From Bradyrhizobium sp. CCGUVB1N3 (GTDB taxonomy: Bacteria; Pseudomonadota; Alphaproteobacteria; Rhizobiales; Xanthobacteraceae), in the NCBI RefSeq assembly GCF_024199925.1, contig NZ_JANADR010000001.1:1364001-1428000 (forward strand): a DNA stretch of 64,000 nucleotides. The letters are read 5' to 3'. This document shows, piece by piece, positions 51,163 through 59,935 of this stretch. The first letter of the stretch is position 1. The number at the start of each line of letters is the position of its first letter. Made by a program: the position numbers and the translations under genes. The notes beneath the pieces were generated by a model. That model did no database searches. It had not been told where the DNA came from and saw only the letters and a list, made by a program, of their open reading frames with translations.

Positions 51163-51936
51163 ATGAAGAAGTTTGTGATGGCTTTCACGGCGATCGCGGC
51201 GATGACGGGTGCGGCTTCCGCGGCTGACCTGGCTGCGCGGCCCTACACCAAGGCCCCGGTGGTTGCGGCTCCGGTCACCAACTGGACGGGCTGCTATCTC
51301 GGCGCTGGCGGCGGCGGCGCGATGACCAACAACGACTATAACGATTTTAACTCGGTTACAGGTTTGGCGGTTACCGCCAACCAGACGGGTGGTGCGCGCG
51401 GCTGGTTCGGCACCGTTCAGGGCGGCTGCGACTACCAGTTCCAGAACTGGGTGGTTGGCGCTTTCGCCGACTATGACTTCATGGACGTGCACGGTGATCA
51501 CACGACTTTGGGCGCTCTTGTGGGCCAGCAAAAGCAAGACTGGCAGTGGGCCGTTGGCGCTCGCGTCGGTTATCTGGTTCTGCCGCAGTTGCTGACTTAC
51601 GTCTCGGGCGGCTACACGCAGGCTCACTGGAAGGGCACGGACTATGCGCTCCTGTTCGCGCCCGGCGCCCCGCTGGCCTCAAGTCCCGGCTTCACGAAGG
51701 GCGGCTGGTTCATTGGTACGGGTGACGAATACGCTCTGACGAGCTTCCTGCCCGGCCTGTTCTGGAAGACTGAGTATCGCTACTCGGAATTCGACCGCGC
51801 CAACGTGTCGATCAACGACTTTGCGACCGGACTTTCGCTCGGCTTCAATCAGACCGAGAAGTTCCGCGAGCACAGCGTGCGCAGCGAGCTGGTCTACCGC
51901 TTCAACTGGGGTGGCCCGGTCGTCGCCAAGTACTGA
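51163..51936 (+). CDS. outer membrane beta-barrel protein, tandem copy 2
   Basis: The 257-residue protein has a signal peptide (KKFVMAFTAIAAMTGAASA) followed by ADLAARPYTKAP. WTGCYLGAGGGGAMTNNDYNDF, RGWFGTVQGGCDYQF and QWAVGARVGYLVLPQLLTYVSGGYTQAHWKG match copies 3 and 4 closely; the loops between strands vary. It ends VVAKY. Two Cys (in WTGCY and GGCDY) are conserved through the array. The shared sequence indicates recent tandem duplication with diversification of surface loops. Confidence 0.87.
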   Translation: MKKFVMAFTAIAAMTGAASAADLAARPYTKAPVVAAPVTNWTGCYLGAGGGGAMTNNDYNDFNSVTGLAVTANQTGGARGWFGTVQGGCDYQFQNWVVGAFADYDFMDVHGDHTTLGALVGQQKQDWQWAVGARVGYLVLPQLLTYVSGGYTQAHWKGTDYALLFAPGAPLASSPGFTKGGWFIGTGDEYALTSFLPGLFWKTEYRYSEFDRANVSINDFATGLSLGFNQTEKFREHSVRSELVYRFNWGGPVVAKY

Positions 51937-51960
51937 TCTAAATTCGATTTTGACTTCAAA

Positions 51961-51985
51961 AGCCCCGGCGTTGCCGGGGCTTTTT
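51961..51985 (+). terminator. intrinsic terminator, beta-barrel gene 2
   Basis: AGCCCCGGC and GCCGGGGCT, 9-bp stem, loop GTT, then TTTTT. Confidence 0.85.
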
Positions 51986-52086
51986 CGTTTTGGCGGCGTT
52001 GTCGCCGGACCTCTCACCGTGGAGCAACGCGCAAGGCTGTGTCCTCCCCGCAGCTGCGGATTGTTTCCCGGCATTGTGTCTCCGCA

Positions 52087-52118
52087 GCAACAGCTTTTCG
52101 AGGGGAACTGTCTATAAG
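52087..52118 (+). promoter_or_regulatory. conserved promoter element, beta-barrel gene 3
   Basis: GCAACAGC (52087) and CTATAAG (52112-52118), 25 bases start to start. The flanking CATTGTGTCT and AGCTTTTCG are shared with copy 1. Confidence 0.65.
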
Positions 52119-52177
52119 CTCAGGCATCGGTTGATCGGAATCGGTGCGCTCGCGCCTGTTGGACTGGGGATTTGAAT

Positions 52178-52948
52178 ATGAAAAAGATTGTACTCGCTCT
52201 GACGGCGGTCGTGGCGATGACGGGTGCGGCTTCCGCGGCTGACCTGGCTGCGCGGCCCTACACCAAGGCTCCGGTGGTTGCTGCCCCGGTTCCGAGCTGG
52301 ACCGGCTGCTATCTCGGCGCCGGCGGCGGCGCCGCGATGACCAACAACGACTACAACGACTTCGTGACCACCACGGGTGCTCCGTTCAACCCTAACACCA
52401 CGGGCGGCGCGCGCGGTTGGTTCGGCACGGTGCAGGGCGGTTGCGACTACCAGTTCGGCAACTGGGTCGCCGGCGCTTTCGCAGATTACGACTTCATGGA
52501 CGTGCACGGTGACCACAGCACTCTTGGCGCGGCTTTTGGTCAGCAGAAGCAAGACTGGCAGTGGGCCGTCGGCGGCCGCGTCGGCTACTTGGTCCTGCCG
52601 CAGTTGCTGACCTACGTCTCGGGCGGCTACACGCAGGGCCATTGGAAGGGTACGGACTACAGCGTATTGGGCGTCGTCGGTCCGCAGGTTTCGACTTCTG
52701 GCTTCACGAAGGGCGGCTGGTTCATCGGCACTGGCGACGAGTACGCCTTGACCAGCTTCCTCCCCGGCCTGTTCTGGAAGACCGAGTACCGCTACTCGGA
52801 ATTCGATCGCGCGAACACCGACATTACCGTGTTCGGGACTGGGGCTGCGTCGGGCCTCAGTCAGACCCAGAAGCTCCGCGAGCACAGCGTGCGCAGCGAG
52901 CTGGTCTACCGCTTCAACTGGGGTGGCCCGCTCGTCGCCAAGTACTGA
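52178..52948 (+). CDS. outer membrane beta-barrel protein, tandem copy 3
   Basis: The 256-residue protein starts at ATG 52178 (a TTG two codons earlier is also possible). The signal peptide KKIVLALTAVVAMTGAASA precedes ADLAARPYTKAPVVAAPVPSWTGCYLGAG. It is highly similar to copy 2; differences cluster in TTTGAPFNPN, VVGPQVSTS and FGTGAASGLS, the expected extracellular loops. It ends LVAKY. Each copy is flanked by its own promoter-like element and terminator, so the four genes form independent units rather than an operon. Confidence 0.87.
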   Translation: MKKIVLALTAVVAMTGAASAADLAARPYTKAPVVAAPVPSWTGCYLGAGGGAAMTNNDYNDFVTTTGAPFNPNTTGGARGWFGTVQGGCDYQFGNWVAGAFADYDFMDVHGDHSTLGAAFGQQKQDWQWAVGGRVGYLVLPQLLTYVSGGYTQGHWKGTDYSVLGVVGPQVSTSGFTKGGWFIGTGDEYALTSFLPGLFWKTEYRYSEFDRANTDITVFGTGAASGLSQTQKLREHSVRSELVYRFNWGGPLVAKY

Positions 52949-52974
52949 TCCGATCGCGATACGAGAGTCTCAAA

Positions 52975-53000
52975 AGCCCCGGCATCGCCCGGGGCTTTTT
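52975..53000 (+). terminator. intrinsic terminator, beta-barrel gene 3
   Basis: AGCCCCGG and CCGGGGCT with loop CATCGC, then TTTTT. Confidence 0.85.
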
Positions 53001-53098
53001 CGTTGTGACACGACCTCGTCAGGACACCCACGCCATGACGCCCGAAGCAAAACCCGTCGTGTCAGGCCGTGGACTCGCGTTGCGGTTGTGTCGGAACA

Positions 53099-53130
53099 GC
53101 AACAGTTTTCTCTGGGGAACTCGCTATAAG
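53099..53130 (+). promoter_or_regulatory. conserved promoter element, beta-barrel gene 4
   Basis: GCAACAGT (53099) and CTATAAG (53124-53130), 25 bases start to start, with GGGGAACTCG between. Confidence 0.65.
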
Positions 53131-53191
53131 CATCCTATCGGCTGAATCGTTCCGGGGCACTCACGCTCCCTTCTAAGGGCTGGAATTCGAA

Positions 53192-53992
53192 ATGAAGAAG
53201 TTTGTGCTTGCTTTCACGGCGATCGTGGCAGCGACGGGCGCAGCCTCGGCGGCTGACCTGGGCGCGCGTACGTACACCAAGGCTCCGGTGGCTGTTGCTC
53301 CGGCCGTCAACTGGACCGGCTGCTACGTCGGCGCCGGCGGCGGCGGCGCGATGACCAACAACGATCACAATGAAACCTACGACGCCACGACCTTCGCACT
53401 GATTAGCAACAATTCAAATAAAACGGCCGACGCGCGCGGCTGGTTCGGCACCGTACAGGGTGGCTGCGACTATCAATTCGCGGGCACCAACTGGCTGGTC
53501 GGCGGCTTCGCGGACTACGACTTCATGGATGTGAAGGGCGACCTCGGCATCGACGGCACCGTAGTTACCCTCTCGACTGGCAGCCAGAAGCAGGATCAGC
53601 AGTGGGCCGTCGGCCTCCGCGTCGGCTATCTGGTTCTCCCGCAATTGCTGACCTACGTGTCGGGCGGCTACACGCAGGCGCATTGGAAGAGCACGGCCCT
53701 AACCTCACTTGGCTTCCCGGGCGGAACGGCAACTCTTGGCGGAGCAACCAAAGGTGGCTGGTTCATCGGTACGGGTGACGAATATGCTCTGACGAGCTTC
53801 CTGCCCGGTCTGTTCTGGAAGACCGAGTACCGCTACTCCGAGTTCGATCGCGCCAATGTCACCATCGACTATACCGGGTACGGCGGCCCGGCCACCGGCT
53901 TCGGCGAGAGCCAGAAATTCCGCGAGCACAGCGTGCGCAGCGAGCTGGTCTACCGTTTCAACTGGGCCGGCCCGGTGGTCGCGAAGTACTGA
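53192..53992 (+). CDS. outer membrane beta-barrel protein, tandem copy 4
   Basis: The 266-residue protein has a signal peptide (KKFVLAFTAIVAATGAASA) and the ADLGARTYTKAP start. It shares strand motifs with copies 2 and 3 (GAGGGGAMTNND, RGWFGTVQGGCDYQF, TYVSGGYTQAHWKS) but has longer loops, for example around TYDATTFALISNNSN and DLGIDGTVVTLSTGS. It ends VVAKY. This is the last member of the plus-strand array, followed by a terminator and a small membrane protein gene. Confidence 0.87.
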   Translation: MKKFVLAFTAIVAATGAASAADLGARTYTKAPVAVAPAVNWTGCYVGAGGGGAMTNNDHNETYDATTFALISNNSNKTADARGWFGTVQGGCDYQFAGTNWLVGGFADYDFMDVKGDLGIDGTVVTLSTGSQKQDQQWAVGLRVGYLVLPQLLTYVSGGYTQAHWKSTALTSLGFPGGTATLGGATKGGWFIGTGDEYALTSFLPGLFWKTEYRYSEFDRANVTIDYTGYGGPATGFGESQKFREHSVRSELVYRFNWAGPVVAKY

Positions 53993-54017
53993 TCCGAACT
54001 CGATATGAGATCTCAAA

Positions 54018-54043
54018 AGCCCCGGCATCGCCCGGGGCTTTTT
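54018..54043 (+). terminator. intrinsic terminator, beta-barrel gene 4
   Basis: AGCCCCGG and CCGGGGCT with loop CATCGC, then TTTTT. Confidence 0.85.
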
Positions 54044-54227
54044 GCGTCGTGGCTCAACGGTCGATTCGCGTTCAGCGACCGACGGGGCTTGCCTCTCCTC
54101 GCTACTCCGCCCAGCCGGCGGCCATTGTCTCCGCGCCGAAGCTCCGGCTAGTCTGGTCCCAAGGTTTTCGCGACCGCCGGCATCGTCGATGCTGCGGCGC
54201 GACAGAAACAGACCGGTGGGAGAACGC

Positions 54228-54413
54228 ATGCGCAGATTTCTGCTGACCGCAGGCCTGTTGGCGACCGCCCTGGGCCTGATCTGGATCGGACAGGGCACGG
54301 GCACGTTTCCCTGGCCGCGGTCGAGCTTCATGGTCAACCAGCTGCAATGGGCCGGCTATGGCGCGGCCATGGCCGGGTTCGGGCTGGTCCTGATCTGGGA
54401 AAGCAGCCAGTAG
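54228..54413 (+). CDS. small membrane protein, hypothetical
   Basis: The 61-residue product has two hydrophobic helices (FLLTAGLLATALGLIWIG and YGAAMAGFGLVLIWE) linked by TGTFPWPRSSFMVNQLQW. The ATG at 54228 follows gtgggaga. It ends 32 bases before the SDR gene on the same strand, so the two may be co-transcribed. No function known. Confidence 0.65.
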   Translation: MRRFLLTAGLLATALGLIWIGQGTGTFPWPRSSFMVNQLQWAGYGAAMAGFGLVLIWESSQ

Positions 54414-54445
54414 AAGAAAACCAAAAAAGAAAAGGACATCACAGC

Positions 54446-55216
54446 ATGACATCCAGCCGGTTCGATCTCCGCGGCAAGGTCGCGATCGTCACGGGAGGCA
54501 ATGGCGGCATCGGGCTCGGCATGGCCCGCGGGCTTGCCGATGCCGGGGCCGACATCGCCGTGGTCGGTCGCAACGAAGCGAAATCAAAAGCGGCGGTCGA
54601 CGACCTCCGTCAGCGCGGCGTCAAGGCGATCGCGGTCGCGACCGACGTCACCGACAAGGCGGCCGTCGAGGCCATGGTTGCGCGTGTCGCAAAGGAGCTC
54701 GGCCGCATCGACATCCTCGTCAACAATGCCGGCATGAGCATCCGCAAGCCGCCGCACGAGCTCGAGCTCGAGGAGTGGAGCAAGGTGATCGACACCAACC
54801 TCACCAGCGCCTTCGTGTGCTCGAAGGCTGCCTACCCCGCCCTGAAGGCGTCAGGCCGCGGCAAGGTGATCAATATCGGCTCGATGATGTCGATCTTCGG
54901 CGCGAGCTTCGCGCCGGCCTATGCGGCGAGCAAGGGCGGCATCGTGCAGTTCACACGCGCCTGCGCCAACGCCTGGGCGGCGGACAACATCCAGGTCAAC
55001 GCCATCCTGCCGGGCTGGATCGACACCGATCTCACGCGCGGCGCACGCCAGCAGGTGACCGGGCTGCACGATCGCGTGCTCGCTCGCACGCCTGCGGGAC
55101 GCTGGGGCCATATCGACGATTTCGCAGGCATCGCGGTGTTCCTGGCATCGCCCGGATCCGACTTCGTCACGGGCACTGCGATCCCCGTCGATGGCGGCTT
55201 CTCGGTCATGGCGTGA
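54446..55216 (+). CDS. SDR-family oxidoreductase (KduD/gluconate dehydrogenase-like)
   Basis: The 256-residue classical SDR has TGGNGGIGLG, VGRNEAKSKAAVDDL (NADP-type Arg after the second strand), LVNNAG, catalytic Ser in NIGSMMS, YAASKGG and the ending VTGTAIPVDGGFSVM. The overall wording resembles sugar-acid dehydrogenases (2-dehydro-3-deoxygluconate or gluconate 5-dehydrogenase), but the substrate is not certain. The start at 54446 is the only one that aligns with the family. Confidence 0.86.
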   Translation: MTSSRFDLRGKVAIVTGGNGGIGLGMARGLADAGADIAVVGRNEAKSKAAVDDLRQRGVKAIAVATDVTDKAAVEAMVARVAKELGRIDILVNNAGMSIRKPPHELELEEWSKVIDTNLTSAFVCSKAAYPALKASGRGKVINIGSMMSIFGASFAPAYAASKGGIVQFTRACANAWAADNIQVNAILPGWIDTDLTRGARQQVTGLHDRVLARTPAGRWGHIDDFAGIAVFLASPGSDFVTGTAIPVDGGFSVMA

Positions 55217-55236
55217 GATCGCGACACGCAGCAAAA

Positions 55237-55260
55237 AAGCCCCGGCCAAGGCCGGGGCTT
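55237..55260. terminator. bidirectional terminator
   Basis: AAGCCCCGGCC and GGCCGGGGCTT form an 11-bp stem, with A-run on the left and T residues on the right. It separates the SDR gene and the convergent beta-barrel gene at 55319. Confidence 0.75.
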
Positions 55261-55318
55261 TGCATCAAAGGGTCGATCAAGCCGGGGCTTTTCGCTTCAT
55301 GACCGAAGCGATTGAGTC

Positions 55319-56089
55319 TCAGTAGCGCGCGATGACCGGCGAGTCGAACTTGTAGCTCGCACGCACCACCGCCCACTGAATGTCGCGCGGCTTGGCATCG
55401 AAGGTGTAATTGCCCGAGATGCCGCCGAGCTGATAGGTCTGGCTGACGAAGGCGGCGTAGTTGTATTCGAGGCCGACGATCCAGTTGCGCGTGATGCCGT
55501 ATTCCCAGCCGGCGCCGACGGTCCAGCCATTGGCCCAGTGGGTCTGACCGCCCGAGCCTGTGGCAACTCCGACCGTGTCGGTGACCGAAAGACGGTTGTT
55601 CACGCCGGCGTAGCCACCCTTGATGTAGAACAGGTTGTTCTGCACGGCGTAACCGGCGCGGCCGACCACCGTCGCCAGCACGTTCGCGCGCCAATTGAAC
55701 ACGTCGTCACCCGCACCGAACGCGGTGTTCACGACGGTGCCCTTGTTATTGAGCCCGGAGATCGTGCCTTCGAGGCCGAACACGTAGTTGCTGGCCTGCC
55801 AGTTATAGCCGATCTGAGCGCCGCCCATGAGGCCCGAACCGCGCTGACGATAGCCCTCGCCCGGAACCAAATCGCCGAACGGCGCGCCGGTCCCGTTGTT
55901 GATGAACTGCTCGTTGGTCCAGGCGCCGCCGATGTGGCCGCCGACGTAGAAACCGGTCCAGTTGAAGAGCGGCTCGATATAGGCCGGCGCCTTCGTGTAG
56001 GGCCGCGCGGCGAGATCGGCGGCGGAAACGTTACCGGCTGCGACGAGCGCGCTGGTGCAGGTGAAGGCGGCAATCAACTTGGAACGCAT
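55319..56089 (-). CDS. outer membrane beta-barrel protein (Omp25/31-like), inverted
   Basis: The 256-residue protein has a signal peptide (SKLIAAFTCTSALVAAGNVSA) and ADLAARPYTKAP, then FNWTGFYVGGHIGGAW, the common Omp25/31-type start. It is more distant from the four tandem copies (no WTGCY Cys) and nearer to classical rhizobial members. It ends SPVIARY. It is on the opposite strand and lacks the shared promoter element, so it predates or is independent of the tandem expansion. Confidence 0.88.
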   Translation of the reverse strand: MRSKLIAAFTCTSALVAAGNVSAADLAARPYTKAPAYIEPLFNWTGFYVGGHIGGAWTNEQFINNGTGAPFGDLVPGEGYRQRGSGLMGGAQIGYNWQASNYVFGLEGTISGLNNKGTVVNTAFGAGDDVFNWRANVLATVVGRAGYAVQNNLFYIKGGYAGVNNRLSVTDTVGVATGSGGQTHWANGWTVGAGWEYGITRNWIVGLEYNYAAFVSQTYQLGGISGNYTFDAKPRDIQWAVVRASYKFDSPVIARY

Positions 56090-56273
56090 GGTACAACCCC
56101 TTGTCCTCGGATGGGGCGCACGCTCACAGACAGTTCTTACTAAAATTGGAATCAACGACGTTAAGCGGCAGGATTAGCTTTCGCGCGCTTCGAATCCGAT
56201 TTCGCTGTTGCACACGCGCAACGCGCACGATGCGGCTTAACGCGCTGTTATCCCTACCGAACCGTTCACGCAA

Positions 56274-57533
56274 TCACGCTACGCGCGCGACCGGCGAATG
56301 CACATGCTCGGGCCGTACGCCGAGTGCGATGAAGCGCGCGGGAATCTTCTGGAGCCACGGCAGCGCCGTGACCAGGCGCACGATCAGCGGAACCTTCACG
56401 GGCTGATTGCCGGGCCTGAGTGCACCGCTGATGATGTTGTTCTGCACGACGACCTGCATCGCCTGCGTCATCTTCACCGGAAACGCACGCCGCTCCCGCA
56501 CGGCGTCGAGTTCGGCTTCGGACGGGCAGCCGTTCCGGATCTTGTCGGCAAGCAGATTGGCGGTCGCAACCGCGTCCTGGACCGCGAGATTGACGCCAAC
56601 GCCGCCGACCGGCGACATCGCATGCGCGGCGTCGCCGATGCAGAGCAGGCCCGGCCGCGTCCAGCGGCTCAGGCGGTTGATCACGACGGTGAGAAGCTTG
56701 ACGTCGTCCCAGCTCTTCACGTCGGAGATGCCGGATGAAAGGATCGGCGCCATGCGAACGACGTCGTCGAGCAGCGCCGGCAAGCCCCTCGCCTTCACTG
56801 CGTCATACTGCCCCTTGGCGATGACATAGGCGCATTGCCAGTACTCGCCGCGATCGAAGGTGATCATCATCTTCCCCGGTTCGACCCGTGCGAACACGTT
56901 CTCGGTTTCGTTCGTCCGCCGTGCGGCGCGAAACCACAACACGTCCATCGGCGCGCCGATCTCTTCGACCGCAAGGCCCGCGCGCTGGCGCACCATCGAA
57001 TGACGGCCGTCGCAGGCGATGGTCAGATCCGCCTCGATGTCGATCGGCCCCTCCGGCGTCGTCGCGCGCACGCCGGCGATCGCCTCACCGCGCCGGATCA
57101 CGTCGGTTGCCTCCGTGCTCATCATCACCTTGAGCGAGGGAAAGCGCCGACCGCTCTCGCGCAAGAAATTCAAGAAGTCCCATTGCGGCATGAAGGCGAT
57201 GAACGGGTATTTGGTGTCGAGCCGGCGGAGATCGGCGATGCGCACCGGCGTGCCGCCGAACATGCCGTCGAGCGTCTGCAAGCGCTGATGCGGCAGCCTC
57301 AGGAAACCGTCGATCAGGCCGAGCTCGTCCATCACCTGCAGCGTCGAGGGATGCACCGTGTCGCCGCGAAAATCGCGGAAGAAATCCGCGTGCTTCTCCA
57401 GCACCACGACATCGATGCCGGCGCGCGCCAGGAGATAACCGAGCATCATCCCGGCCGGCCCGCCGCCGACGATGCAGCAGCGAGCTTTCAGGGAACGAGA
57501 TGCGGCGGGCGGTTCCGGCGCGTTAGCGTTCAT
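56274..57533 (-). CDS. FAD-dependent aromatic monooxygenase-like protein
   Basis: The 419-residue flavoprotein has GGGPAGMMLGYLLARAGIDVVVLEKH (Rossmann G-x-G-x2-G), the mid-chain DG motif (IACDGRHSMVR), and LLCIGDAAHAMSPVGGVGVNLAVQDA (second FAD motif). It belongs to the UbiH/PHBH class A monooxygenases acting on aromatic or phenolic rings. It is 38 bases downstream of the LysR gene on the same strand, so probably linked with it. Substrate unknown. Confidence 0.87.
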   Translation of the reverse strand: MNANAPEPPAASRSLKARCCIVGGGPAGMMLGYLLARAGIDVVVLEKHADFFRDFRGDTVHPSTLQVMDELGLIDGFLRLPHQRLQTLDGMFGGTPVRIADLRRLDTKYPFIAFMPQWDFLNFLRESGRRFPSLKVMMSTEATDVIRRGEAIAGVRATTPEGPIDIEADLTIACDGRHSMVRQRAGLAVEEIGAPMDVLWFRAARRTNETENVFARVEPGKMMITFDRGEYWQCAYVIAKGQYDAVKARGLPALLDDVVRMAPILSSGISDVKSWDDVKLLTVVINRLSRWTRPGLLCIGDAAHAMSPVGGVGVNLAVQDAVATANLLADKIRNGCPSEAELDAVRERRAFPVKMTQAMQVVVQNNIISGALRPGNQPVKVPLIVRLVTALPWLQKIPARFIALGVRPEHVHSPVARVA

Positions 57534-57571
57534 GATCCGGTCCTCGGCGGCGGTTCGATCCGCAACAATGA

Positions 57572-58483
57572 TTATAGCGCGGACTCGGCAACAAGATGCC
57601 GAGTCACGAGATCGAGAAACTCACCTGCCAGCGGCGAGATGTTCAAAGACCGGTGGCGAATGACGCCGACGGTCCGCTTGATCTCGGGAGCAGAGATGGG
57701 AACTGCCCGGATATTGGAGCCGAGATTTGTCGGGAGGGCCATTGCCGGCAAGATGGCGCAGCCGACGCCCGCTTCGAGGAGTTCGAGGATGCAGGAGACG
57801 TGCTCGACTTCGTAAAACCACCGTAGCTTCAGGGCCGCATTTCCGAGCAAGACCTCGAGCAGTAGCCTGTTGCCGCTGTCGCGTCCCCCAATCATGAGCC
57901 GAACCTTTGGCATCGCCTGTAGCTCTTGCAGCGCGATCTCCTGGCGAGCGACCAGCGCGTCGTCCTTATGCACGGCCAGGACGAAGCGGTCTGCCAGCAA
58001 CGGTACGAATGTTAGGTCGGGGTCGGGCCCCGGGTCCACGCCGACCCCGAATTCGGCCAGCCCGGACAAGACCTGGCGAACGACAAAGTCCTGGTTACCG
58101 TCGAAGACCTGCACGCCGACGTTCGGATGCCGCTCGGTGAACGTCCTCAGCAGGGGCGGAAAGGTCTGGCAGACCACGGTCGGAATGCTGGCCACCCGAA
58201 TCTTGCCGAAACGCCTTTCGGCGACCTCGCGGATCGAATCGAGCATCCCGTTCAGGTTGTTGATCTGCTGGCGAGCCATCGGAAGGAAGTGGCGTCCAGC
58301 TCCGGTGAGGACCACCGACCTGGTGGTGCGGCTGAACAGTTCGACGCCCAGCGTTTGCTCCAGCTTCTGGATCCGGCGCGACAGGCCGGGCTGGGTCAGA
58401 TGAAGCTTCTCGGCTGCACGTTGGAAATTCAGCAGCTCTGCCGCGATCACGAAGGCTTCGAGTTCAGCGTTCTCGACTTTCAT
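57572..58483 (-). CDS. LysR-family transcriptional regulator
   Basis: The 303-residue protein has the N-terminal winged helix (FVIAAELLNFQRAAEKLHLTQPGLSRRIQKLEQTLGVELF) and a co-inducer domain (residues 90-303). It is divergent from the MFS-M81-hydrolase genes across 102 bases and precedes the FAD monooxygenase on its own strand. It therefore probably controls both sides in response to a pathway intermediate. Confidence 0.92.
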   Translation of the reverse strand: MKVENAELEAFVIAAELLNFQRAAEKLHLTQPGLSRRIQKLEQTLGVELFSRTTRSVVLTGAGRHFLPMARQQINNLNGMLDSIREVAERRFGKIRVASIPTVVCQTFPPLLRTFTERHPNVGVQVFDGNQDFVVRQVLSGLAEFGVGVDPGPDPDLTFVPLLADRFVLAVHKDDALVARQEIALQELQAMPKVRLMIGGRDSGNRLLLEVLLGNAALKLRWFYEVEHVSCILELLEAGVGCAILPAMALPTNLGSNIRAVPISAPEIKRTVGVIRHRSLNISPLAGEFLDLVTRHLVAESAL

Positions 58484-58585
58484 GCGGAAGTCTCATCAGT
58501 CGCAAGCGAACCCGCATTGGACCTCGAAGTCGGCGGTTTCTACGATCCTGGGGATTAGCCAGAACGAAGGGAACAGGTAGCATCG

Positions 58586-59926
58586 ATGCCCACCCAGCAG
58601 CAACTCGCGTCGCCCGTGCCGATCGCCACCACTGCATCACCCCGCGTGGCCGAGGCGGACACGACCTATCGGAAGATCGTGCTTCGCATCATGCCGCTCA
58701 TCCTCGTCTGCTACTTCTTTGGCTACCTGGATCGGGTGAACGTCGGCTTTGCCAAGCTCGGCATGGTCAACGATTTGCGTCTGAGCGAGGCCGCCTATGG
58801 CCTCGGTGCAGGCCTGTTCTTTATCGGCTATCTCCTGCTTCAGGTGCCCGCCGGCTACCTGGTTCAGCTCTACGGCCCGAGGAAGTGCATCGCAGCGTCG
58901 ATGATCTCATGGGGGCTCGTCTCCATGGCCACGTTGCTGACGCGGGACGAAGCCAGCTTCTACGTGCTTCGGTTCTTGCTCGGGATCACGGAGGCAGCCT
59001 TCTTCCCCGCCGTGATCGCCTTCTTCAGTGTCTGGTTTCCCTCATTCAGGCTCAGCAAGGTGATGTCCTTGCTCTTCCTCGCCCTGCCCCTCGGCGTGAT
59101 CCTCGGCGGTCCCTTGTCCGGATGGATCATGGACGTCACCCACGGCGGCTACGGCCTGAAGGGCTGGCAATGGATGTTCCTGCTCGAAGGACTCCCTGCG
59201 ATCCTGCTCGGGCTGGTCTCGATCAGGGCGATCGTCGAGCGGCCGGACGATGCTGCATGGTTGATGCCCGACGAGAAGGCCCTGGTGCAGCGAGAGCTCG
59301 CTCAAGAATCAAGGGACAAGCAAACGAGCTTGTGGCCGGCGTTGCGTGAGCCGACGCTGTGGATTTTGTTCGCGACGTCGTTTCTCTATAACCTCGGCAA
59401 TTACGGCCTCGTTTTCTGGATGCCAAGCATGATCAAGTCGATCGGCGGGCTGACGAACTTCCAGATCGGCGTCGTGACCGCACTGCCCTACCTGATCGCC
59501 GCCTGCGCCATGCTGCTCAATTCGATCCACTCGGTGAAGACCGGCGAGAGACTCTGGCATACCGCAGCACCGCTGATCGTTGGCGGCGCCGCCTTGGTGG
59601 CGAGTGTGACGACGCGAGACGCGCCGGCGCTCTCCCTGTTGTGCCTGACCATCGGCATCTCCGGCATCCAATGCACGCTGGCCATGTTCTGGAGCCTGCC
59701 TTCACGCGTGCTTGCTGGTACGGCAGCGGCCAGCGGGGCTGGACTGGTCAATATCGGCGCGGCCAGCGCGGGCTTCGCCGGTCCAGCCGTCCTGGGCGTC
59801 CTAGGCCAACTGACGGGCAGCATGACGGCCGGCGTCTCGCTGCTGGCGTTTGCGCTGTTCGCCGCGGCCGCGCTGATCTTTGCGATTCCGCGGCACCTGA
59901 TGGCCCGGCATGTCGTCTCGGCCTAG
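58586..59926 (+). CDS. MFS transporter, anion:cation symporter type
   Basis: The 446-residue protein has twelve hydrophobic helices. The loop motif after helix 2 (LVQLYGPRKCIA) and FFGYLDRVNVGFAKLGM in helix 1 are typical of the ACS family, which imports organic anions such as tartrate, phthalate or hydroxyphenylacetate. It is the first gene of a likely operon with the M81 peptidase (10 bases downstream) and the nitrilase-type hydrolase. Its import substrate is likely the compound broken down by them. Confidence 0.9.
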   Translation: MPTQQQLASPVPIATTASPRVAEADTTYRKIVLRIMPLILVCYFFGYLDRVNVGFAKLGMVNDLRLSEAAYGLGAGLFFIGYLLLQVPAGYLVQLYGPRKCIAASMISWGLVSMATLLTRDEASFYVLRFLLGITEAAFFPAVIAFFSVWFPSFRLSKVMSLLFLALPLGVILGGPLSGWIMDVTHGGYGLKGWQWMFLLEGLPAILLGLVSIRAIVERPDDAAWLMPDEKALVQRELAQESRDKQTSLWPALREPTLWILFATSFLYNLGNYGLVFWMPSMIKSIGGLTNFQIGVVTALPYLIAACAMLLNSIHSVKTGERLWHTAAPLIVGGAALVASVTTRDAPALSLLCLTIGISGIQCTLAMFWSLPSRVLAGTAAASGAGLVNIGAASAGFAGPAVLGVLGQLTGSMTAGVSLLAFALFAAAALIFAIPRHLMARHVVSA

Positions 59927-59935
59927 GGAAGCGCT

